DNA of 64,000 nucleotides from Malus domestica. Taxonomy: Eukaryota; Streptophyta; Magnoliopsida; Rosales; Rosaceae. The stretch is from assembly GCF_042453785.1 (NCBI RefSeq), contig NC_091673.1, forward strand, positions 2,611,501 through 2,675,500, in the 5' to 3' direction. Made by a program: the position numbers and the translations under genes. This document shows, piece after piece, positions 45,651-58,645 of this stretch. Positions within the stretch are counted from its first letter, which is position 1. Each line of letters begins with the position of its first letter. Under the pieces are notes generated by a model that worked only from the letters and a program-made list of their open reading frames with translations, searched no databases and was not told where the DNA came from.

Positions 45651-46824
45651 ATATGACTTGTACTTTACACGAAAGGAAAAGTATTGAAGATTTAGGGCAG
45701 TAAGTACAAACCATGTAGTCAGGCAAGCATTCGGAGTCGAAATCCGGGCGGTCACCGGAGGTCCACGGGGAGCCATCCCAGGCTGTAATTACCGCCTCGT
45801 AATCCAGCCTCAAAATCATCTTCCTCTTCTTGCTGTTATCTGTTGCATCGTCGTCAGCCTCCTCACGTTCATGATCTTCTGTACTACAATTACTATAGAT
45901 TCCCACTCTCAGTTTGTCATCCTGCTCACCGCACGATGCTGGCGAGTCATCGTAATCTTCAATATTCAATGCAAACGGCTCCCTCATCATGTCAATCTCA
46001 CTCTCCCCTAATTGGCACCCCATAAAATCAACGTTGTCTGTTCCCTCTTGATCATCATCCTCCTCAAGCTTCACTCTACCATTCGATTCCTTTTTTTTAC
46101 AATCCATCAACCCTAACCTTTCCATCCCAAAACACTCGTCATCATCAAGGCCTCTCCCCAGCAAACTATCCACGTCAGCCGCGAACTCCGCAAGATCCAT
46201 GTCGCTCGGAGGCAGAAACGCATCGTGGCCGTTAAAATTCGGCAAAGACGAAACTGCTTTTGATTCGCTTCCGACATGATCAGAAACAGTAATAAGATTG
46301 GTAGCTTCATAATTAGGAACTGCATCTTCCTTAGAATTATCAGAGTTATTGCAAAGCTCCGCAACAAACGGATCGAATATCGGAACCCTATAAAGCAGCT
46401 GCTGGTCCTCTGTATTTTCTTCATCGTACGAGTTATTATCATCTCCCCCAACTTCCGGAACCTGCGGAAACAGGTTCCGGACGCCATCCTGGGATTTTCC
46501 ATGATGTGTCATGGACTTCCCGCCTCTCGGTGTCCGTGCCTTCCGCGTGAACCCGCGGTGCCAAGACGGTGCCGCTGAGGTCTCCGAAACAGCGCTCGCT
46601 CGATCATCTTTGTTGCTAGGTTTGAGCGACGACGCCGTCTTCAAGAGAACTCTTTTGTGCCGATGGGCCAACTGGTTGGCTGAGTGCACGGCGGAGTCGC
46701 AGGCTTGGCATAAGAAAGCGTCGTCGGCAGCGCAGTACCAACGAGCTCTCTTTTTTATGCAGCTGTCACACGCTCGGGCAGTTTTACCGCCGACGGCGTT
46801 TGCCACTTTCTTGCTAGAATTCAT
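45092..46824 (-). CDS. CONSTANS-like protein with one B-box and a CCT domain (COL6/COL16 type)
   Basis: Exon 1 is 46824-45712 and exon 2 is 45343-45092, joined in phase 0 (CLPDYM/SACGAEL) to 454 residues. Near residues 14-61 is one B-box zinc finger: [20 protein letters not shown], then [20 protein letters not shown] and HRHKRVLL. The middle is acidic. At 399-441 is the CCT domain: [20 protein letters not shown], then [20 protein letters not shown]. One B-box plus CCT places it with BBX14-17 (COL6/7/8/16), nuclear regulators of light, flowering and pigment responses. The CCT domain contacts DNA with NF-YB/YC. The start [14 protein letters not shown] aligns with relatives; an in-frame ATG 36 codons upstream lies next to the TATA box and is probably not used. 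The intron contains an (AT)n run of ~44 bases at 45605-45648. Confidence 0.93.
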
Positions 46825-46932
46825 CAAAGAAAACAAAATTCGACACAAAATTTGAAATCCCAAAAGCTTTTTCTGAGAGAGTACAGTTAAATAGTGCGAA
46901 TTCGAGAGTAGCAACTGTCTGCTAAAATGCAC

Positions 46933-46942
46933 TTTTATATAA
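46933..46942 (-). promoter_or_regulatory. TATA box of the CONSTANS-like gene
   Basis: The minus strand reads ACTTATATAAAAGTGC here, about 110 bases upstream of the chosen ATG at 46824. This argues against using the in-frame ATG at 46932. Confidence 0.6.
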
Positions 46943-48162
46943 GTGAAAAGCGCAAGAAATAATTAGGGTGGGAGTGCATGCCCCACAACCGGTGCTTTTA
47001 CAGAGCATAAAACAGCGAAGGCAGCTCTTGGATCTGCACTTTTGGGGAGGAGAGAGAGAGAGGACCGTACTTTCGGGCCCTCAGAGAGGCTTATCTGTTT
47101 CCCAATTGGTCGAGTTTACAAATTCGATCCGAATCCCCGGCTTCCCATTAGCTATTTCTCCCTACAGATTTCTTGTTTCGTAGTGATACGGGTCCCATCT
47201 CTCACTTTCTTCTTATCCGAATTGTAAAAAGACCGTTTTGTTAGTTTTTCATCCCTGCCATGGTCCATCGGTACTAGTTTAAATTTCGGAGTTTTGCATT
47301 TCCTCCAGCATTGTGGTCCTCCCATGATCCACGTGTCCTCTAAAAAGAGCTTGGCTTCTATCCATCGTAAAGAACGAAGATCCTCAGAATTTTTAAAACA
47401 TGTCGGTTCATCGTATATCGTACGGTCAGATTTCGTCGGGTACTATTTATATTTAATTTTAAATAAAAGTATTTAAAATAATTTTTGACAACACAATATA
47501 CGATAAACGATAAATTATCATAATTTAAGAACTTCTAAGATCTTCACAAAAAGGATTCGGATATGATACTGATTCCATCGTAGATCCTCGTTGGAGTGTG
47601 ATAGGACCAATCATCTAATAATATCAGTCCTCGTGCATAAAGATCATTTTTTTCACCCTAGAAAGGTAGTACTCATTAAAACAAAAAAAACAGGATAATG
47701 TTTGAGAGCATGAATTTGTAGATAAAATTTGCAAATCAAAAGGTGTTCATAAATAAGAATGAGCACGTTTTTCGATGCTTAAAGTCATAATTCAATTACC
47801 AACTTTCATGTCATTTAGTTTACAAAACTTTGTCTGTAAATTTAGTTTCTCTAGTATTTCCTAAAACATGGATCTAACTCTAACAGTGAATTGTGGTCTT
47901 GCTGCGTATATAACTCTCAAATTCTACGCCGCTTTTATCATTTAGATTACAAGTTAACTTTGTGTAGGAAGTGATTTATCGAACTTTTATTTTCTTTTTC
48001 AAGTTGATGGATAAAAAGTCACTCCTGACTAGTAGTAGAAATAGATGGGTTGGATTAAGAATATGAACACAGCCAATTGAGGCACGACCTTGACGTACAA
48101 AAAATGTTTGAAAAGAGGTCGTTGATGATTAGTGGTTTGAATTCACACATCTCGTTGTCAGG

Positions 48163-48868
48163 AACGAAGCTAGAGATTTGTATGAGCGCGGACATCCTCA
48201 AACAACAAAGTCACAATTAAATATCTCAAAAATTTATAAACAAAACACTAATATATTAATCCATAAAGTTTTTCATAAAACATATTACATTATTCCTCGA
48301 ATCGTTTTCATGTTTTGAAAGCATTGTATAACAATATCATTACCAATACCATTAATTATCTCTTTATATAAAAATAATCATGTTATCATTCATCCATTGA
48401 TTTCTAAATTAGAAAGCTAAATTCTAAATTGAAATGCCAAAAACAAATTAATGAAGTAGAGTTGTATAAAATACCTTATGGAGTAAAATTCTTGTGTTGA
48501 ATTTTGATAATTATTACTTGAACTCAAACTGTCTATAACACTCCAAATTCAATTGAGTTTTGAAAGGGGAGGAAAAATCTGGAGAAGTTGAGGACTGGAA
48601 TTGTTTTGCCGTGGTGGGATGAGTTTTGTGTGGATTAACGATCTAGGGTTAGAAAAACGGGGAGGCACAATTAAATTAATTGTTAATCAAATTGTCATCA
48701 GGTAGGGCATTTGGGATCCAAAATGGTAGACTAGTTTAGTTGCCTACCAATTTTTTTAATTGTAGTTTAATTAGGGCTGGTTATTGAGAATTGGAACACA
48801 AGCATACAATTTTTTTTTAAATGAGTGGGGGCAGCCGCCCCCCTTAGGCATACACTAGCTCCGTCCTT
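48163..48868. mobile_element. Possible non-autonomous TIR element
   Basis: GGAACGAAGCTAGAGATTTG at the left resembles the complement of ACACTAGCTCCGTCC at the right (10 of 12 terminal bases). A similar GGACGGAGCC end appears at 61971. No target duplication or transposase was found. Confidence 0.35.
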
Positions 48869-49944
48869 GCTCTTATCTAGTTAATTAGATAAAAGGATAA
48901 GTAATAATTGTGTATGAATAAAAGGTGACGTGGAGATCATATAAATTGCAGAAGATTACCGCAACGGCCAAAAGGTCGTTGAGAATTGAGACTTTTCTCC
49001 GAGAAAAATATGTCGACATGGTATTATTATTCCTTGTTTTGGTTACGTTGAAAGGGACTTGTGTGTAGCTATCTCTGTGTGTAGGACCTAAACAGTAATA
49101 GCCCATCCCTCTCCATCTCTGTCTAAAATAATTTTAGAATCTCACTCACTTGTGTATGTTTGTCTACAACTGTACAACATGTCAACATGTACGTATGGGA
49201 TAAGGTTTTGGTAACATGTTTTGTAATATTGGTATCGGTATGCGTATGGGAGAAAATGATGAATGAAGGATTAAGGGAGGAGTAGGAGAAACAGAGGATA
49301 ATACGTCAGAACAAAATCTGTAAGTGAAAACAACTTAAAATTATTATTGGTGTTTAGTTTTTAAATTTTATATTGTGTGTTATTGCACTTACATTTCTTT
49401 CTCTTCCTTCCCTTACGTACTTCATTTCTCCTCTCTACCACATAACGAAAAACAATGACAAATGTATTGACTTCTATTGGATTTTCCATAAAATATTTCC
49501 CACCACATGAATTTAAGAAGGGATATTGCTAACCCATTTGTACATTCTACACACTTGTTAATTTTTTAACATTGATCATTTTCTTCAATCAAACAGTCGA
49601 AATTTGAGGGTGTGTGGATAACACTTCCCTTTAAGAAGTAATATAGGACTCATCAACTAGTGAGTTAGAGAACTTCAATTACGAAAGAAATGAAAAACCA
49701 AACGATGTACATAACTAATCAAATAGATAATATTGAACCTGTCACACTGAGAGAGGAGAATTTGGGTTGTCAGGCAATGAACCCGTCACAATAGATTATA
49801 TTGAACTCGTCATTCACGATATTCAAACTTAAGACACTGATAGGTGAAAAAGAATACTACTAGATTACAGTACTAAGTGCATAATTTAAAATATAATGTT
49901 GGGCTATTGTTGAAGTCTACCTTTACGTCAATCACCGGGCCTAA

Positions 49945-49990
49945 GGCCCATATTGATTTGTAACATTTTAAGTTCGGCCAAGAAGGCCCA
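49945..49990 (+). promoter_or_regulatory. Paired GGCCCA (site II-like) elements before the FLX-like gene
   Basis: GGCCCA occurs at 49945-49950 and 49985-49990, 40 bases apart. Such motifs (TGGGCC on the other strand) are common in promoters of broadly expressed plant genes. The likely 5'-UTR exon ends at 50178 with a strong GTAAGT donor. Confidence 0.45.
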
Positions 49991-51346
49991 TTAACCATAG
50001 AAACCTGAGAATGTTAAGCTTTGAACTTTGGGCAACAATGGCAATTTCGTCATTGAGAAATCCAATCGCCTCGTTGCCTTGGGTGTAGGGTTGGTTGGTA
50101 ATTTGCCGAGCTGCTGAGGCAAACCAGTGTTCCCGTCCAAGATCAGAGGCTCGCGTTCGGTCTAAAGGCTCAACCTTTGTAAGTGTTTGCTTGAAACGGT
50201 GTCGTTATTTGTCAATTTACAGCAAGCTCTGCAACTTTCTTCGCACTCTGTAATTTTGCTCACCTGCATATATGGATAGATGTTATCTTCGCCATTAATT
50301 TTTTTCGCATGAAATTATGGATACAGCCTTAATTTTACTTAATCAAACTTTAACATCGGAATTTGTATTGATTCTAAATTTTCCTTCATTAATTATATCT
50401 GATTATGGAACTCCCAAGTGCAATTATGCAAAAGCATGTTTCCAGCTTTAAGAATTATACTTCTAAGTGAAAGTTTTGGACGTTTTAGAGATTGGAATGC
50501 AGAGTTGTAGTTGATGTAATCGAAAACACCGAAACCATTGATGCAGTTCAAAGAGGAATTCGATGGTAGTAAGTTATTATGCAGAGTGAATCATGCACTT
50601 GGAGGATGACAAAGACCTTCCGTTACAGTTTTTGAACGAAAGAGGGAATTCGGGTGCACATTTTGTCACCGAAGATGGTTCCATAGGTTTGCCGATAAAG
50701 AGGAATTCGAGGATATATAGTCCTTTTTTCTATTAGGATGGGATTCTATATATATGTATTAGTTAGTTCGTTGCAAGTAGTGAACTGATCGCAGTTAAGA
50801 TGGACGTTTATGATTTACTATTTTGTAGGTGTTGTCTGCGATTCGCAAGATCAATTCAGAGTATTGATTATGCTCCTAAGTTAGAAAAAATAAGGATGAT
50901 TAAGCAATATTCTCTACATCGATGCGTATTTAAGTGCTTAGTGTTGAATTACTTTGAGGAGCTAATTTGACACCGATATATGAGGTTTTTATTTCTTTTT
51001 GAAAGAACGAGATAGGAGTTCATCATTTGAGGTTATTTAATTGTCATGTTTAGCCGACGTGTTTGAGACTTGTTACCTTTTAAAGTATGATCTGTGATCT
51101 GATGGAAATGGAATCCATTGTAGTACTCCATAGATCTTAAATGGCATCATTAAAACAATCGGGGAAGCATGGAATCAATGAAGAGCAAGGATTTTACGTA
51201 TATTTCCATTCAATTCTTTTGTTTCGGTAGCTCTGTTCCTTGAACAGCTGGACCAAGGATGATGTTTCATCTTCTGTCCTAATTTATGTCTCCCTTGATC
51301 ATACTGAACTAGTGTGATGATGGCATCATTACTGCAGGATCTCCCG

Positions 51347-52438
51347 ATGTCAGGGAGAAACCGTGTGTCTCGCCATTCTAACGGTTATCGAGGTTATCAT
51401 GATGATCCACGACCTGTTATGAACAGAGGGCCGGGATCCTTGTCTATTCACCTTGCAGCTTTGGAAGAACAACTTGCTGTGCAGCATAGAGAAATGCAGC
51501 GAATTATTGCTGAGAACCGGCTTGTAATTGATGATAATACCCTTCTTCAAAGGCAATTGGCAGATGCGAAAGATGAAATTCATAGACTGGGGCAGGCTAT
51601 ACCTAAAATCCGGGCTGAGAAAGAGGCGCAGTCTCGGGAGTTGATTGAGAGAGGATTGAAGCTAGAAGCTGATCTCCATGCTACAGAGCCTTTAAAGGCA
51701 GAAGTTGTGCAGTTAAGAGCTGAAGTTCATAAATTAAATAATTTACGGCAGGAACTGTCTTCCCAAGTCCAAGGTCTGACACAAGACGTTACTCGGTTGC
51801 AAGTGGAGAATCGGCAACTAATTGCCATGGGGGCTGATATTGATGGGATGCGAAACGAGCTTGTCGAGACCAGGTTTTAACAATGCATTTTTAATTAGGT
51901 TAATAGCCAAAATAGTATCTTGCTCTTCTTTTCCTTTTTAGGAGATGGGTGCACACATTAGGAAAACGCTTAATGCGTTTTCAACCACGTTAGCTGCTGC
52001 TCTTTTGTCTGCATATTTGGATTGATTTTGCAACTTTTTTAGGAGAGCTTATGAATTTGAGAGGAAAGCCAATGAAGAACAAGTTGAACAAAAGCAAGCA
52101 ATGGAAAAGAACCTCGTTTCCATGGCTCGTGAAATAGAGAAGCTAAGAGCAGAGCAGCTGAATGCAGACAGGAGGGCACGAGGACTAGGTGAATCTCCAT
52201 CTCTCTCTCGCTCTTTCTCACCCATGCGCGCATACACACAAACACAGAGAACTCTAGCGCTCATGGGCCTCTTACTCCGGCAGGCAAGTTGTTTTGACTG
52301 CTCTCATGTTTATGTATAGGTGGTGGGGGTTACGGAATGATGAATGGAAGTCCCGAGATGAGATATTCAGGTCGTCCGTATCGCAACGGCTATAGCACTG
52401 GTTGGGGACCCTATGATAAGCGTGGATCACGGCATTAA
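51347..52438 (+). CDS. FLX-like (FLC EXPRESSOR-like) coiled-coil protein (263 aa)
   Basis: Exons 51347-51873, 52043-52188 and 52320-52438 join in frame. The protein begins [20 protein letters not shown], then a long coiled coil (residues ~35-225) with [40 protein letters not shown] and [20 protein letters not shown]. It ends in a Gly/Tyr/Arg-rich tail ([10 protein letters not shown] ... YDKRGSRH). FLX and FLX-like proteins act with FRIGIDA as nuclear scaffolds promoting FLC expression; other members have different or unknown roles. I cannot assign the exact clade. I take the ATG at 51347, not the in-frame ATGs at 51314-51320. ACTGCAG just before it is a good acceptor for a 5'-UTR intron starting at 50179, and relatives begin MSGRNR or MAGRN. 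Confidence 0.92.
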
Positions 52439-54346
52439 GTTGTCCTAAGAATATCGAATGCTCGGGAATTGGTAAAAGAATAGAGATCTTGGCCATGTAT
52501 TTTTTTTTCTTTACTTACGACAAGATGAGATGTTGGAAGTGAGTAGTAGGCAAGACAAACGTATGAAAGGGGAAGCGGGGTTGTGTCATAGGTTCCGTTT
52601 TGGAAGTAAATATGGACAAATTAATATCATTTTAAGGGGGTTTTTAGATTGCTTCTGGAATGATTACTGATTTATGACAATCAAAAACCCTTTAAACTAG
52701 TTGTATAGTAGAATTTGTAGGTGTTGGCTCAGAGAAGCACTTCAGGAAGAAGCACATTGTCACATGTCTTCTTAAGGAAAAACTTCTAGATACTTTGTCA
52801 AGAATCCTTGGATTTTCAATAGAAATTCCAATGTGCACATCTTCCAGGGACACTGAATTTTTTTTTCTTTCTAAATGTGGATGGTAGCTTATCACGGGTA
52901 CATCGTTACCGTGAAATCTTTTGCCTATGCCTTGTAAAAGTCGCTTACACATATTGGATTATTGACATAAGGCATCACAAAAACCACATATTCGTACTAT
53001 ATAACTCATTATCCTAAAGGATAATATATAAAATAAAATATATAAAAAAAAGATATATATAAAGATGAATATCACAAATGTTTTAAGTATAAAAAAATGA
53101 AATAAAAAGCTTTTTATTTAAGCTGTTGGGTTTTGACTATGTAGCATTTAAGACGGGGCGGGCCGATAGGCCCAACATACCATTGGTCTAGGGATAGAAC
53201 TTCTTTGCTGAAAAGATCAGCAGCTGCTGATCATGAATCACGGTTGGATACGTGTTCAAGTTTAATTAAAAAAATCAAATACTTGGTCCAACTGTAATTA
53301 CTAATCAGCTGCTGATATTTCAGGTGCCATGTCCCAATATGTGCAGTGGAAATTTGGAAGTAATTATTTGCCACCGGCCCAGTAGGGCCGGCAACATTGC
53401 AGCTGGATCCATATGTCTGCCCATGAATCCATAAGTCTCCATCGTGGACGGTACTAACATGCTCTGTTTTAAATTAAAAGAAAACAGATAAGGAAAATAA
53501 AAATATCAATAAATTCTAGGCCAGAAGTTATTTTTCTGACCATTTATGTTAGAGAAAAGAAGAAAGTAAAAGTTGAAAGGGAAATGTTTGTTATCTCACT
53601 AGCACCGTCTCTTTAAAAGAAAAACAAACTTTTCAAAATTCATTTTGTATCACCGCATTCTAAAACCGTTAAGTTTTCCATCTAAACAAATCATGCACAT
53701 CTCCATGGCCTCACCTTCCCCTCGCACCTACCCCCACCCTTCTATCTAGATCAGGAAGAATTTACTAGAATATGGAAATGGGTAGAGCGAGGTGATAAAA
53801 ATCAAGTCAGACATTTGGAATTGGTGACATACACAAACATTTCCTAACGTTAAATTTTTGGTTTAGAGTAGGGAGACACCTGTCGGGTTGGAGGTAATGT
53901 GGATGATATTTTTGCATGCAAGTATGCAAACACCCAAATTAGCTGTTTTACAGTTTACTAGCTAAGTCTTTCTTCTACGACAGTTAATTGGGGACGACAG
54001 TTCATGGCATGCATGCCACCATGGTTCCACAGTCTCGTCGTCTGCAATGGCCAGTGCTGGCTCGCCACTGTATAATTGTTGTAATATTAATGGCATGTGC
54101 AGCTCTGCGTATTTTATTTAATAACTTCTTCACCCTTGCATCCACAACCATGAAGTCATTCACCAGTATACATAGGCATACACTGCTCAGCGTTTCAATT
54201 GGTCAGATAATGAAATTAAAGAGAGACGACCAATGTGGCAGCAATGAAATCCCCACTATATGTATTATACATATAAAATTAGAAATTTGTAGCTGAAGCC
54301 TGAAACATTGGACAGATGAACACACACACACACACATATATATATA
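52439..54346. other. Spacer after the FLX-like gene
   Basis: The 3' UTR is followed by AT-rich sequence. A 102-aa ORF at 53988-54296 has no recognisable family, and the remaining short ORFs look random. No supported gene. Confidence 0.5.
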
Positions 54347-55589
54347 GGTTTTGTTTTTCATAAATGATCCTTGAAATTAAAAATCAATCAATGTAGTCCT
54401 TAAAAATAGTTGTGACAAATCAACATGGTCCTTCCGTCACAATTCTGTTAAAAATTTAGTTAAATGCTGATGTGACACATAAATGGGTCCTACAAGATTT
54501 ACTGGTTTTTATCACAAATGGTCCCTGAAATTGACTCACACCATCAAGATGGGTCCTGAAATTGAGCCACACTATCAAGATGGTCCCTGAAATTGAAAAT
54601 CGATCAATATAGTCCTTGAAAATAGATGTCGCAAATCAATATGATCATTCCGCCACAATTCTATAGATTTTTTTTGTTATGTGCTAATGTGGGTTAATAA
54701 TTAATTAAAATAGTTGTCTAAATACCTTTTTGCACAATGAATTTTTTTTCTTCTTCTTATATTAGGGCCTAATCCGAAGAGAGATCCATTCCATAAATTC
54801 TCAAAGGTAAGAGGGGGTGTGGAAATAATTTTCAACCAACAATAGACGCACATCGGGTATAACCTCATTATGTCAAGGTAGACCTTGATGTTCTTTGCAT
54901 CACCAGACCACCATAGAATTGCCGAACAAGCTCTCCAAGATTAAGGTTGAAGATGTTGATCGCCTAAATATTAACGGTGATGTCCCAAAAGTCATTGCCA
55001 ATCGGCCAAGCCGTCACCAAAGGTGATCTAGATCCAGGTTCAATTCGGTGAAAGGTGTTGAAGTGTGTAAAGATGGGTATATTGAGATTTTTTAGAGAAT
55101 AGAGAGCGAATAAGGTACAGAAATGTGGACTCGGATCAGAGGTGATTGCAGGATTGGGTTTTTGGGTTGACAACTTTTTTTTAACTACTAAATTATTAAG
55201 CATACTTGTATTTTTTTTAAAATTTAATTAGACTTGTATGACTCATTTATGTGTCACATTAACACATACAAATTCTTTTACAAAATTGTGACGGAATGAC
55301 TATATTGATTTGAGACACTTGCGGGACTACATTGATCAATTTTTAATTTCAGGGACCATTTTGATGTTCCGAGTCAATTTCAAGGACCATTTGTAAGAAA
55401 AAAATGATTTATGGGGCCCATTTATGTGTCACATTAGCACTTAACAAAATTTTTAACAGAATTGTGACGGAATGACCAAATTGATTTGCGACACCTATTT
55501 TCAGGGACTACATTGATTGATTTTCAACTTCAGGGACCATCTTGATGGTGAATATCAATTTCCAGGACCATTTGTGATAAAAAAAAACC
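54347..55589. mobile_element. Mutator-like non-autonomous element with long nested inverted repeats (1.24 kb)
   Basis: The left half contains two related blocks (AATGATCCTTGAAATTAA near 54363 and ATGGTCCCTGAAATTGAA near 54580). The right half carries their complements (TTCAGGGACCATTTTGATG near 55350 and TTCAGGGACCATCTTGATG near 55530). CGTCACAATTCTGTTAAAAA and its complement pair across ~1 kb. Flanks are ATATATATA and ATATATATT, an 8-of-9 match to a target duplication. The centre (~54760-55200) has no transposase-like ORF. Confidence 0.7.
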
Positions 55590-55715
55590 ATATATATATT
55601 AATACATATTTATATATGTCTTAATCGATCATCTGTCACCAGTCTGCTGGTCCCATGCATCGTCAATAATCAATCCAATATATATATATATAAGCAATAT
55701 TTATGTTTGCATAAA

Positions 55716-55926
55716 GGACAAGGATTGTCTGCCCTCCCACTTCCGATGCCCTCCTGTTTGTGTGGTCACGGTTGAGCCACATCAACCTTTTATATTACTA
55801 TTCATTTTTGTCTTATTATCTCTATAAAAAAAACAATATAAAATGTTGACGTGGGTTAACAGTGACCACACAAAACAGGAGGGCACGGGAGGGCACCGGA
55901 AGTGGGAGGGCAGACAATCCTTGTCC
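55716..55926. mobile_element. Foldback MITE, GGACAAGGATTGTC family, best-preserved copy, with 9-bp target duplication
   Basis: It begins GGACAAGGATTGTCTGCCCT and ends with the complement, AGGGCAGACAATCCTTGTCC. TTGCATAAA flanks it exactly at 55707-55715 and 55927-55935. Nearly the whole 211 bp folds back on itself around an AT loop near 55810-55830. Other copies: 22049, 22610, 25773. Confidence 0.92.
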
Positions 55927-55935
55927 TTGCATAAA

Positions 55936-58152
55936 TTAAGTAATTAACTGGGAACACACTGATAAAGTTATAATCCTTGATTTTCAGTGCTTCACATTCG
56001 GGAAGAACAGCCCTAATTTTCAATGATCCAGTTAATTACTGAAAATAATCATCTGTTGGCAATAAGTAAGGGCACAGTATATGTTAACTAAGTTTCTACA
56101 GCATTTCAAGAGTATTAAATACCAAATTTTTAGAAATTTACAGCTTTAATTGGACAAGAAAGATTAATTAACCATGCATCCACATTAACCTCGTTTGTAA
56201 ATGATGAAAATTTCGACGGCTAGCCGCTTCCATGGATCTGCTTATTAATCCAGTCACGAGATATGGATCTTTTTCTCCGTGTGTGTGTGTGTGTGCATGT
56301 ATATATACACTCACATATCTAACTTTAATTTATTAATGTGCATTTGTTTACCAGAAAGTTCTGGTTTCAAATGCATTCACGCACTTAGTTTACATGTAGC
56401 TAGGGTTAGCTAACCCAGAAATCAGCTTTTCCCTCCTATGAAAGATTTCCCTTCATATTTTGGACCTGTAGACCCGTAGAATACACGTATAACCCGCCAG
56501 GCACCACCAACTCTAGCTACTACGCATGCACGGGGCCAGAAGCTTCATAGCCTTAAATCCAGGACCTCTTATTTTACCTGCATTTTGGATGGCGTTGCAA
56601 CAAAATTTATGAGGCTATATCCTTTCCAATTTGGTGGTCCTCAAAGTCCTTGTTTATTACTTAATTGGCCGGCATATTAACTTGTGTAATAAACTGAACA
56701 AAAAGATACAGGAACATTTGTCTTGAGGACAATTTTGTGAGTTAACACTACGTGTTGAACAAAAATTGCATCTATCATCACATAAGCAGGTACACATATT
56801 TTCTGAAAATTAAGATTAACTATCGTCGAGTTTAACTCTTATATTTTGTATATGTTTGTTTCAGTTAATTAAAAGCTTCCCGTTACTGTTAGTATCACTA
56901 TCAGTACTATAATATCCATCAACAATCACATAAGGTGACATATCACTGATCAATCCCTAGTTCCTTTTTTTTTTTTTTTGTTTCCCTCCAAAATGTTAGG
57001 CGGGTAATATTAAATACGAATAGAAACATTTACGTCAGATGTCAAAGTAATAGACAACCTAGCATATCTAGCACACTTCAATTTAAACACGCTTATTCTC
57101 TACCTCTATATATACAAATGTGAATAGAAAAAAAAAAACTTTTCCATGAATGAAAGATATATAATTAACCTTATTCTCTATCATCATCGTCGTCATCGTG
57201 GTCATCTGCCTCAAGGTTCATTTATGGTCGGGACAAGTTTTCACTTCTAGGAGGATAAAAATGATTTCGACAGATGTAATGTTTATTCCAGTCAAACGGG
57301 ACCTTGAACAACTGTGTTAGTTTTGCACCAATATCAGCGGTGGAGTTGGTTGTCCTCCATTTATTTTCAGAAAACAACCAATGCGTGGTATCTGCAAATC
57401 CAGCCTAGCTAACTATCATCCTATCCCGTTTCTTGTTACGTCATATCTTTACAATTTAAAACCCAATCAAATGTCGCTTAATTTGGTTCGGTTTCTAGAC
57501 CGCTCTCGGGTACACACGGCAGACTCGTATTAGGTCATCGATGGCGCCAATTCATTAATGTATGATACCAAATTAAAATAAAATGGGAGCACGTACTGGT
57601 CGAGTGTGGCAATCACATATAGATGAAAGTTTGGAATGTTGAGTTAATGTTGTGTTTCGTCATCAGTCGATGGTGTAATGAGTTGATAGCTACAATATAG
57701 ATACATGCAAAGTACAGCTTAACAAAGACGAACCAAAATCAATGCATCACATGCTGGAAACCTAAATTTAAAGCCATGGCGATCAATCAAAACAATCCCG
57801 CTGTACTTACAGATCGATGAATCCTATATATTTAGAGTTCATATCTTCTACACCCATTTTGTGTGTGGCTTATCTGTGACCTATATTAGTGATTGACATG
57901 TGTTAATAAAATTAAGTTTTCTTAACTTTGTTGTCATAAACTTAACATGTCAATCAATGGTGAAGATTTGATCTCGTACATTTACGGAAGAAGAAAAAAT
58001 CATTAATAATTGAGGACACGATACCACTTCCTTTCTAACATTTCTTTCGGTGTACATATAATCAATCAAATCAAAACCATCTCATGTTAATTTTGTATAT
58101 AAAAGTTACCCTAAAATTTAGCGATCTTGACTGAGTTGAGATCTGTAATCTG
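55936..58152. other. AT-rich spacer
   Basis: No gene was seen. It contains a short (GT)n run at about 56279-56296, short A/T runs, and sequence without recognisable structure. Confidence 0.5.
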
Positions 58153-58645
58153 CACTGTTCTAAAAATCTTTGCCTAGCGTCGCCTAGGTCTCGTCTAGGC
58201 GCTAGGTGGCTGGCCACTGTTCTGATTAATGCCTAGGCGTTTGAAAATTAAGAAATGACGCCTAGACCTACTGAGGCGTCTGCCTAGACCGCCTAGGCAC
58301 CCGTCCAGACTTGCCTAGGTCGCCACTCACTTAGACAAAAAATAGATAACTTTCATTTTGCATTTTATTTTTTTCTATAAATTGTAAGAGACTTGTTGCA
58401 TACTAAATTAATGAACACACATTATATCCTTATTCCCCACGTTTTCATTATGTTCCAATACTTCATAATATATATGTCATTCTATTTTGTAGTTTATGAT
58501 AAAATTATATATATTTATAGTATAAACAAACACTTATTTATATGAAATATAATAGATTTACTTAAATCCGTTTAGTCCGCCTACCGCCTAGGCGCTAGGC
58601 CCTAGCCTGCCGCCCGACTAGTGCCTAGCGTCTTTTAGAACCTTG
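58153..58645. mobile_element. hAT-like MITE (CTAGGCG-rich) with 8-bp target duplication
   Basis: Ends CACTGTTCTAAAAAT and CTTTTAGAACCTTG are inverted repeats. GTAATCTG flanks it exactly at 58145-58152 and 58646-58653. Subterminal regions are dense in GCCTAGGCG/CGCCTAGG words in both orientations, around an AT-rich centre. No transposase. Confidence 0.88.

Larger units (their letters stand above)
46960..50070. other. Spacer between the CONSTANS-like and FLX-like genes
   Basis: No supported gene. It contains a family D foldback at about 47375-47560 and a possible TIR element at 48163-48868 (GGAACGAAGCTAG at the left, CTAGCTCCGTCC at the right). The rest is AT-rich sequence. Near the right end two GGCCCA motifs (49945-49950, 49985-49990) precede the FLX-like transcription unit. 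Confidence 0.5.

Noticed and set aside
46825-46932. N-terminal extension of the CONSTANS-like protein from the ATG at 46932
   Set aside because: It lies at the TATA box, and relatives start near MNSSKK; the extension is probably untranscribed or leader sequence.
51314-51346. Upstream ATGs of the FLX-like frame (MMMASLLQDLP)
   Set aside because: They lie on the intron side of a good CAG acceptor at 51337; relatives start at MSGRNR.
53988-54296. 102-aa ORF with a hydrophobic segment
   Set aside because: No family resemblance, no promoter or homologous context seen; could be chance in AT-rich DNA.
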